Below, piece after piece: positions 58,156-64,000 of a DNA stretch of 64,000 nt; positions within the stretch are counted from its first letter, which is position 1, and every line of letters starts with the position of its first letter. The notes under the pieces were generated by a model. That model searched no databases. It worked only from the letters and a program-made list of their open reading frames with translations, and was not told the DNA's origin. Both the position numbers and the translations under genes were made by a program. Location of the stretch: positions 1 through 64,000 of the forward strand of contig NZ_ABCP01000015.1 of the NCBI RefSeq assembly GCF_000170835.1, given 5' to 3'. Origin of the DNA: Marinobacter algicola DG893. GTDB lineage: Bacteria > Pseudomonadota > Gammaproteobacteria > Pseudomonadales > Oleiphilaceae.

Positions 58156-59300
58156 CAGCTCACCCCATCTGCCAGGCGGGTACCAATGTCATCGAGCGCG
58201 AGGATTTCATCGGACAACCCGGCCTTGGCAACGGCCATGGGCATCCCGTAGATCACCGACGTCTTTTCGTCCTGGGACCAGATATCGGAGCCTGACTGCT
58301 TCATCAGGCGACAACCTTCCTTTCCATCCGAGCCCATGCCCGTGAGGATCAGGCCCAGGGTCTTGCCGGGAAAACTCCGGGCCAGAGAGCCGAACGTCAC
58401 ATCCACACAGGGCTTGTAGTTAAGCCGGTCATCTCCGGGAAGAATTCTGACCCTGCCTTGACCGCCCCGGTTTTCAATCATCATCTGCTTGCCCCCGGGG
58501 GCAAGCAACGCCAGGCCCGGCTTCAACATGTCGCCGTCTTCAGCCTGGCGCACCTCAATCTGGCATAGCTTGTTCAGCCGTTCGGCAAACGCCGGGGTAA
58601 AACTGGCCGGCATATGCTGCACGAGAACCACGGGCGCGGGGAACCCGGCCGGCAACGCCGTCAGTACACGTTGGAGAGCTACCGGGCCGCCGGTGGACGT
58701 GCCGATGGCAACCACACTGTAGTGCTTCGCCGGCCCGCGGCGAATCGGACGACGGGCCGGGGCTTCAGATTCAGGGGCGCTAGGGCGAAAAGGTCTGCCC
58801 GGCACCGCCGGCCGCTCGGGCACGCTGCGCCTGGCCGGTGCTGAGCTGCGGGACGAAGGCGGCGGTGCCTTGGGAGGCGGCGCCGACGGTTTTGCACCGG
58901 GGCGGCTGCCAGCGACATCCAGTACGCGCTCAATGAGTATTTTTTGAAGTTGACTGGAATCCCGGGCAATTTCCTCAAAGTTCTTGGGCAGGAAATCAAC
59001 GGCACCTGCCTCAAGAGCATCCAGGGTCACCCGGGCACCCTCGTAGGTGAGGGAGGAGAACATCAATACCGGCGCCGGATGTCGCTTCATGATCTCACGG
59101 ACGGCGCTAATACCGTCCATGACGGGCATCTCGTAGTCCATGGTGATGACGTCGGGCTTCAGCTTTTCAGCCAGCTCGACGCCTTCGCGCCCATTGGTAG
59201 CCACGCCAACCACCTTGATCTGACCGGAAGCGGTCAGGATTTCCGTCAGTCGCTTGCGGAAAAAACCTGAATCATCAACGACCAGGACAGAAACCGTCAT
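58155..59300 (-). CDS. cheB: Chemotaxis methylesterase CheB
   Basis: Response regulator and receptor methylesterase/deamidase of 381 residues. The receiver domain has the phosphorylated Asp55 (VITMDYEMPVMDG); the catalytic domain has Ser202 in AIGTSTGGPVAL, a His in VLVQHMPASFT and an Asp in ILTGMGSDGKEG. Between them lies an unusually long Pro/Ala/Arg-rich linker (about 133-192). It is activated by CheA phosphorylation. No cheR is seen in the window. Confidence 0.95.
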   Translation of the reverse strand: MTVSVLVVDDSGFFRKRLTEILTASGQIKVVGVATNGREGVELAEKLKPDVITMDYEMPVMDGISAVREIMKRHPAPVLMFSSLTYEGARVTLDALEAGAVDFLPKNFEEIARDSSQLQKILIERVLDVAGSRPGAKPSAPPPKAPPPSSRSSAPARRSVPERPAVPGRPFRPSAPESEAPARRPIRRGPAKHYSVVAIGTSTGGPVALQRVLTALPAGFPAPVVLVQHMPASFTPAFAERLNKLCQIEVRQAEDGDMLKPGLALLAPGGKQMMIENRGGQGRVRILPGDDRLNYKPCVDVTFGSLARSFPGKTLGLILTGMGSDGKEGCRLMKQSGSDIWSQDEKTSVIYGMPMAVAKAGLSDEILALDDIGTRLADGVS

Positions 59301-59332
59301 CCATTTCTCCTAAACCTGGGCCTGCCGCAATG

Positions 59333-61495
59333 TTATTTGCCGTAGTTCTGCAGCAGGCTCGGAACATCAATTATGAGTGCAATACGACCGTCGCCAGTGA
59401 TGGTTGCACCCGCCATACCCGGCGTTCCCTGCAGGGCCCGGCCCAGGGGTTTGATCACCACCTCTTCCTGCCCAATCAGCTGATCAACCACGAAGCCGAC
59501 ACGCCGCGTCCCCATCGCCACGATAACCACGTGGGCATTTTCTGGCTCCGGCTGCCCAGCCGCGCCTTTAACCAGCCATCGCTTGATGTGGAACAACGGG
59601 AAAACTTTGTCTCGAACCACGATGCATTCGCGGCCGTCCACTATGTTCTTCTTGCTGAGGTCCAGATGGAAAATTTCGACCACGTTCACCAGTGGCAGCG
59701 CGAAGGATTGGTCGCCAAGCATGATCATCAGAGTGGGCATGATAGCCAGGGTCAACGGCACCTTGATGACGATGCGCGACCCTTTGCCCAGCTCCGACTC
59801 CACGCTCAATTGCCCGTTGAGCTGGCTGATCTTGGTTTTCACCACGTCCATACCAACGCCACGACCGGACACATCGGATATCTGCTCCTTGGTGGAGAAC
59901 CCGGCGGCAAAAATCAGGTTGTAGCACTCGGTGTTGGTCAGTCGATCGGCTGCATCCTGTTCGTAGATGCCCTTCTCGACCGCTTTGCGGCGCAGCACAT
60001 CCGGATCCATGCCGGCACCGTCGTCTTCGATGGACAACAAGATATGGTCCCCTTCCTGCTCGGCAGACAAAGTGACACGACCCTGGCGAGGCTTGCCCGC
60101 CTTTTCTCGAACATCGGGCGCCTCGATACCGTGATCAACCGAGTTGCGAACAAGATGGACCAGAGGATCGGACAGCGCCTCTACCAGGTTTTTGTCCAGG
60201 TCGGTTTCTTCGCCATGCATTTCAAGGTTGATTTCTTTTTTCAGGCTTCGAGCCAGATCGCGAACCACCCGCGGGAAACGACCAAACACTTTCTTGATGG
60301 GCTGCATTCGCGTTGCCATCACCGCGGACTGGAGGTCGGTGGTCACAACGTCCAGGTTAGAGACGGCTTTGTGCATATGCTCGTCTTCACTCTGGGCGCC
60401 CAGACGCTGCAATCGGTTACGCACCAGCACCAGTTCACCCACCATGTTCATGATGTCGTCCAGGCGCTTTGTGTCCACCCGTACCGACGTTTCGGCCACG
60501 GGTGCATTCGCGTCCCGTGCCGGCATCGCGGGCGTTACGCCTGCCTTGCCATTTTCCGCTGGCGCTTTTTCGGGCTTACCGGCCGGCTGGGGGGATTTGT
60601 CAGTCTTGGCATCCACTGATTTGGCCGCAGGCTGCTTCGCAGCAGGCGGAGGGGTAGACTTGGCAGTTTCCGCGGTGGGGCTGCCACCCTTGCCGTGTAG
60701 GTCGTCCAGCAGTTTTTCGAACTCGTCGTCCGAAATCAGATCGTCCCCACCCTTGCTGTCACTGGCTTCATCTCCAGCGACTTTGGCGGCCGAGGTATCC
60801 TGACTGTCAGGGGCTGCCTTGCCGGATTCAGGCGGGCCCGAAAACTGGCCTTTGCCATGCAATTGGTCCAGCAGTGCCTCGAATTCATCATCGGAGATGT
60901 CGTCTCCGCTTCCTCCATCACCGCTTGAAGATTCATTGGCGTCGCCACTGGAATCCGGGGCGCTGCTCTTTTCCTCTTCCAGGGCATCCAGCAAACGCTC
61001 GAATTCGTCGTCGGTAATATCACCGCCATCGTCTCCGGAACCGGCTTCGTCGCTCCCGTTCTGTTCTTCGCTGGCGACCGCTGCGTTTGCTGGCGCCGGC
61101 TCCCCTGCCGGCTGTGCCAGCGCGTCCAGGGCGGCGATCAGTTCCTCTGGAGCTGGCGTCGGTTCCTCGTGGTGACGAACCTGCTCGAACATGGCGTTGA
61201 CGTGGTCCAGGGCTTCCAGCACCACGTCCATCAACTCGGAATCCACCTTGCGCTTGTGGTTACGCAAGATATCGAAGACGTTTTCCGCAGAATGGCAGCA
61301 GTTCACCAGGGCGTCGAGCTGCAGGAACCCCGCACCGCCCTTTACGGTGTGAAAGCCCCGGAAGATGGCGTTGAGCAGATCACTGTCGTCCGGGTTTTGT
61401 TCCAGGTCGACCAGTTGCTCCGACAGCTTTTCGAGTATCTCGCCTGCTTCAACAAGGAAGTCCTGCAGGATCTCTTCATCGGCATCAAGCGCCAT
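59333..61495 (-). CDS. cheA: Chemotaxis histidine kinase CheA
   Basis: Histidine kinase of 720 residues. P1 has the phosphorylated His49 (FRGFHTVKGGAGFL, within 1-105). The dimerisation domain P3 (about 335-395), the ATP domain P4 with NSVDHGIEAPDVR and DDGAGMDP, and the CheW-like P5 (from about 585) are clear. In place of a normal P2 domain (about 130-330) there is a low-complexity linker with three copies of a short acidic motif (159-172, 199-212, 253-266). It follows cheZ by 17 bases. Confidence 0.95.
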   Translation of the reverse strand: MALDADEEILQDFLVEAGEILEKLSEQLVDLEQNPDDSDLLNAIFRGFHTVKGGAGFLQLDALVNCCHSAENVFDILRNHKRKVDSELMDVVLEALDHVNAMFEQVRHHEEPTPAPEELIAALDALAQPAGEPAPANAAVASEEQNGSDEAGSGDDGGDITDDEFERLLDALEEEKSSAPDSSGDANESSSGDGGSGDDISDDEFEALLDQLHGKGQFSGPPESGKAAPDSQDTSAAKVAGDEASDSKGGDDLISDDEFEKLLDDLHGKGGSPTAETAKSTPPPAAKQPAAKSVDAKTDKSPQPAGKPEKAPAENGKAGVTPAMPARDANAPVAETSVRVDTKRLDDIMNMVGELVLVRNRLQRLGAQSEDEHMHKAVSNLDVVTTDLQSAVMATRMQPIKKVFGRFPRVVRDLARSLKKEINLEMHGEETDLDKNLVEALSDPLVHLVRNSVDHGIEAPDVREKAGKPRQGRVTLSAEQEGDHILLSIEDDGAGMDPDVLRRKAVEKGIYEQDAADRLTNTECYNLIFAAGFSTKEQISDVSGRGVGMDVVKTKISQLNGQLSVESELGKGSRIVIKVPLTLAIMPTLMIMLGDQSFALPLVNVVEIFHLDLSKKNIVDGRECIVVRDKVFPLFHIKRWLVKGAAGQPEPENAHVVIVAMGTRRVGFVVDQLIGQEEVVIKPLGRALQGTPGMAGATITGDGRIALIIDVPSLLQNYGK
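60698..61021 (-). repeat. Three acidic motif repeats inside CheA
   Basis: Encoded residues DITDDEFERLLDAL (159-172), DISDDEFEALLDQL (199-212) and LISDDEFEKLLDDL (253-266); the last two continue with HGKG. DNA positions are 60980-61021, 60860-60901 and 60698-60739. The motifs are separated by Ser/Gly/Asp- and Lys/Ala-rich spacers. Confidence 0.9.
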
Positions 61496-61512
61496 GCGTT
61501 ACCCTCTCTTAC

Positions 61513-62301
61513 TCAGAAACCGAGACTGGACAGAAGATCATCAACATCGTCCTGTCCCGATACTACGTCTTCGCGTTCTTCGGCCTTGATCTGTGGACCG
61601 ACACCCTGTTCCGCCGATATCTTTTCCCGTTCTTCCAGTTCATGCACGGTGCCGGTCATCTGGTCCACATGGCTCGCCATCACTACCAGGCTCAACAGAT
61701 GCTCTTCCACCTCTTTAACCAGAGTGGTGACTTTTTGGATCACCTGCCCAGTGAGGTCCTGAAAATCCTGGGCCAGGAGAATTTCGGACAGGTTGTCGTA
61801 CATCGCCCCCGCGTCGGCATTCAGAGTTACGAAAAACGTGTCGATACGGGCATAGAGCTCACGAAATTCCGCCGGGGCCATCTCACGGCGGCGAAGTTTC
61901 TGCCACTGGTCCCTCAGCTCGGCCGCCTCGTCACGAAGGGCGCTGGCCTTGGGCATAGCCTCCTCAACCAGATCCATGGTCCGATTGGCCGCTTTACCGG
62001 TCATCTGAACCACGTATTCCAGACGATCCGACGCATCGGTCATCTTCGACAGGGCTTCTGACTGTTCGGCGTTACGGGGATCAATCTGGAAATTGCGGAT
62101 TGCCTCGTGGAGGCTGCGGGTCAATCGGCCGACTTCCCGATACAGACTCTGGTCCCTCACCTCGCTCAACTCATTGATCAGGCTCATCGCACGGCCATAG
62201 TCACCTGCGTTGACCTGCTCAACCAACTCGGCCGCCTGGCTGCGGAGTTTTTCCGTAACCTCCGGGTCGAGCCCCTGTTGGTCTTTTTTGCTATTGCTCA
62301 T
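61513..62301 (-). CDS. cheZ: CheY phosphatase CheZ
   Basis: Protein of 262 residues, largely a long helical hairpin, that dephosphorylates CheY-P. The active-site region is AQDFQDLTGQVIQKVTTLV, with the catalytic Gln. The C-terminal DDVDDLLSSLGF is the CheY-binding tail, as in E. coli (VDDLLASLGF). It follows cheY by 20 bases. Confidence 0.95.
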   Translation of the reverse strand: MSNSKKDQQGLDPEVTEKLRSQAAELVEQVNAGDYGRAMSLINELSEVRDQSLYREVGRLTRSLHEAIRNFQIDPRNAEQSEALSKMTDASDRLEYVVQMTGKAANRTMDLVEEAMPKASALRDEAAELRDQWQKLRRREMAPAEFRELYARIDTFFVTLNADAGAMYDNLSEILLAQDFQDLTGQVIQKVTTLVKEVEEHLLSLVVMASHVDQMTGTVHELEEREKISAEQGVGPQIKAEEREDVVSGQDDVDDLLSSLGF

Positions 62302-62321
62302 GGGAGCCGTCCGACCTCTGA

Positions 62322-62693
62322 TTACTGGATTCGTTCGAAGATTTTCTCAATCTTCTCCTTGAGTACGGCAGCCGTGAAGGGCTTAACCACATAGCCGTTC
62401 ACGCCGGCCTGCGCAGCGGCGACGATTTGGTCGCGCTTCGCCTCGGCAGTCACCATGAGCACAGGCAGGGTCTTCAGGCCGTCATCGGCACGGACTTCCT
62501 TGAGCAGATCGAGCCCGGACATCCCCGGCATATTCCAATCGGTTACCAGAAAATCGTATTTGCCGCTCTTGAGCATCGGCAGTGCCGTGTTGCCATCGTC
62601 TGCTTCGTCAGTGTTGGTAAAACCGAGATCGCGAAGCAGGTTCTTAATGATCCGTCGCATTGTGGAGAAGTCATCCACAATCAGGATTTTCAT
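62322..62693 (-). CDS. cheY: Chemotaxis response regulator CheY
   Basis: Single-domain receiver of 123 residues that binds the motor switch when phosphorylated. [14 protein letters not shown] starts the chain; Asp52 in [11 protein letters not shown] is phosphorylated; [11 protein letters not shown] and GYVVKPFTA hold the Thr/Ala and Lys109-type residues. A TTG four codons upstream (62705) is preceded at good distance by GGAGG and could be the true start; the ATG at 62693 is the usual one. A weak sigma-28-like sequence (GCGGTTAA at 62776-62783 with TCAAAGGC at 62794-62801, spacing 10) lies upstream. Confidence 0.95.
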   Translation of the reverse strand: MKILIVDDFSTMRRIIKNLLRDLGFTNTDEADDGNTALPMLKSGKYDFLVTDWNMPGMSGLDLLKEVRADDGLKTLPVLMVTAEAKRDQIVAAAQAGVNGYVVKPFTAAVLKEKIEKIFERIQ

Positions 62694-62881
62694 ATTCTTG
62701 TCCAATGGGACCTCCAGTTAAAAACGCCCGGAATTCGTTTTTGGCTTCCGGCTCACAGTCTAGCAGGCCGGTCGTTTAACCGCTTATTGTGTGGCCTTTG
62801 AGCCGGTTGTAAAGCACCGGTTACCAAAAGGCTACAGTAAAGAATGCCTGGTAACGCCGTTCAATGGGACTGGCAGCCTGT

Positions 62882-63613
62882 TCAGCTCTGCCAACCAGTA
62901 AGACGCCCCCGCAGACGGAGCGCGGCCTGGCTGTGAATCTGGCTGACCCGGCTTTCACTGACGCCCAACACAGCACCGATTTCCTTCAGGTTCAGCTCTT
63001 CCTGGTAGTAAAGGCTGAGCACCAGCTTTTCCCGCTCGGGCAGGTCACCTATCGCAGTTGCCAGACTCTTCCGGAAATTGTCAGACGCCAGGCCATCCAA
63101 CGGGTTATCACTGTCCTCTGTTTCTTCTATCGGCAGCTCGCCGGATTCATTGAGCTCATCCAGGCTAAAAAGTCGGCCACTGTTGGCATCGCTCAGGGAG
63201 GAATAGTATTCGTCGAGGTCCAGCCCAAGCTCCTCAGCCACTTCCGAGTCTTGAGCTTCACGGCCCAGGCGGTCCTCGACAGCCTTGATGGCTTTGGCAA
63301 TGCGGCGGGAGTTCCTGTGGACAGATCGGGGGACCCAGTCACCTTTGCGAATTTCATCCACCATGGCTCCGCGTATCCGGATGCCGGCGTAGGTTTCAAA
63401 GGTAGCCCCTTTGTCGGAACTGTATCGTTGTGCAGCTTCCAACAAGCCAATCATGCCTGCCTGCATAAGGTCGTCCAGCTGGACAGATGCCGGCAGCCGC
63501 GCCATGAGATGAAGCGCTATTTTCTTGACCAGAGGGGCTTGCTCCTCAACGAGCTGGGAAGGTCCTCTTGTACCCGTCCGGTTGTAGATTCCAAGTTCTT
63601 TCGCCAATGTCAT
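62882..63613 (-). CDS. fliA: Flagellar sigma factor FliA (sigma-28)
   Basis: RNA polymerase sigma factor of 243 residues that transcribes late flagellar and chemotaxis genes. Region 2 has LMARLPASVQLDDLMQAGMIGLLEAAQRY and GIRIRGAMVDEIRKGDWVPRSV; region 4 has LSLYYQEELNLKEIGAVLGVSESRVSQIHSQA, the -35 reading helix-turn-helix. It lies between fleN and cheY; two FliA-like promoters are seen in this window. In relatives it is held inactive by FlgM, not in the window. Confidence 0.96.
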   Translation of the reverse strand: MTLAKELGIYNRTGTRGPSQLVEEQAPLVKKIALHLMARLPASVQLDDLMQAGMIGLLEAAQRYSSDKGATFETYAGIRIRGAMVDEIRKGDWVPRSVHRNSRRIAKAIKAVEDRLGREAQDSEVAEELGLDLDEYYSSLSDANSGRLFSLDELNESGELPIEETEDSDNPLDGLASDNFRKSLATAIGDLPEREKLVLSLYYQEELNLKEIGAVLGVSESRVSQIHSQAALRLRGRLTGWQS

Positions 63614-63643
63614 GTATCCGGCTATTCAGTGACAGGATCAAAA

Positions 63644-64000
63644 TCAGACTTCGACGAGCCGCTCCACAAAGAATTCCAGATGTCCCCGGGGCGACGATGG
63701 CAGCGGCCAGCTGTCCACTTTCTCCGCAAGGCTCTTGATCGCCAACGATGCTTTTGCCCGCGGATAGGCATCCAGCACGGCACGCTGGCGCTGTACCGCC
63801 TTCTTTACCGCCTCGTCATACGGCACGATACCCACATATTGTAGTGCTACATCAAGAAAGCGCTCGGTCACCCGGGTCAGTTTTTCAAACAAATGGCGAC
63901 CTTCCTGCTCATTCCTGACCTGATTAGCCAGTATACGGAAGCGGTTGGTGCCGTAATCCCGGTTCATAAGCTTTATAAGGGCGTAGGCATCGGTGATAGA
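63644..64000 (-). CDS. fleN: Flagellar number regulator FleN (MinD/ParA-like), 3' part
   Basis: C-terminal 118 residues of a MinD-like ATPase; the gene runs out of the window at the right edge, the frame being open to 64000. SITDAYALIKLMNRDYGTNRFRILANQVRNEQEG is the FleN stretch after the ATP site, and the end matches family length. FleN restrains FleQ and keeps the flagellar number low. It precedes fliA by 30 bases, as in Pseudomonas. Confidence 0.92.
   Translation of the reverse strand, partial: SITDAYALIKLMNRDYGTNRFRILANQVRNEQEGRHLFEKLTRVTERFLDVALQYVGIVPYDEAVKKAVQRQRAVLDAYPRAKASLAIKSLAEKVDSWPLPSSPRGHLEFFVERLVEV

Noticed and set aside
59330..60619. Open frame of 429 codons opposite cheA, and a similar one of 558 codons at 13996-15672 opposite nqrB
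   Set aside because: Compositional shadows with His/Arg-rich translation; no start signal or family similarity.
62776..62801. Sigma-28 promoter before cheY
   Set aside because: TCAAAGGC and GCGGTTAA are only 10 bases apart and each match is partial, so it is mentioned with cheY but not called as a feature.

Overview
The window reads as chromosomal DNA of a marine gammaproteobacterium of the Marinobacter / Pseudomonas-relative type. The reasons are gene content and order: a complete Na+-translocating NADH:quinone reductase operon (nqrABCDEF with apbE and nqrM), a 180-kDa NAD-glutamate dehydrogenase, a gap-like gene divergent from mfd and followed by csiV and a methylthioinosine phosphorylase, a PsrA-type regulator, and a fleN-fliA-cheYZAB-motCD-parC-parP-cheW block that ends near fliK and the cytochrome c maturation genes. 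That order matches what I remember of Pseudomonas aeruginosa. I saw no transposase, prophage, integrase, CRISPR array, tRNA or rRNA. Almost everything is core genome.

Layout. 1-3.2 kb: 3' end of znuA, an AEC transporter, an SDR oxidoreductase and an LPD1/CLCA_X-type protein. 3.4-8 kb: dusA, transaldolase, a TerB-like protein, a type I-beta DAHP synthase and a glycerophosphodiester phosphodiesterase. 8-17 kb: sthA, then nqrM, apbE and nqrF-A, all read leftward from a promoter near 16.9 kb. 17-26.5 kb: gap facing mfd, csiV, methylthioinosine phosphorylase, an MscS channel, an L,D-transpeptidase and psrA. 26.5-32.6 kb: a membrane protein of unknown function behind a FliA-like promoter, riboflavin synthase, RlmG- and RsmC-type rRNA methyltransferases flanking an LpxH-like phosphoesterase, an unannotated 57-residue protein and a beta-carbonic anhydrase. 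32.7-44.7 kb: NAD-glutamate dehydrogenase and a MoxR/Bat operon. 44.7-51.9 kb: ccmIHGFEDCBA, read leftward. 52-64 kb: fliK and an FlhB-like small protein on the + strand, then the leftward chemotaxis and motor genes up to a partial fleN.

How genes work together. The Nqr genes, ApbE (which attaches FMN to NqrB and NqrC) and NqrM (an assembly factor) form one sodium pump module. The ccm genes form a complete System I heme-attachment pathway. CheA/CheW/CheY/CheZ/CheB, the MotCD stator and the ParC/ParP polar-placement pair form the flagellar navigation module.

I did not find a convincing new multi-gene system. The observations most worth checking are: a one-base frameshift that splits mfd; two sequences matching the FliA (sigma-28) promoter, one before parC-parP-cheW and one before the unknown membrane protein gene at 26.5-27.4 kb; a triple acidic motif in CheA in the place of a P2 domain; an orphan structured terminator near 29.5 kb that may end a small RNA; a palindrome that can hide the ribosome binding site of the 57-residue protein; overlapping PsrA boxes before psrA; and a perfect 20-bp palindrome between gap and mfd.
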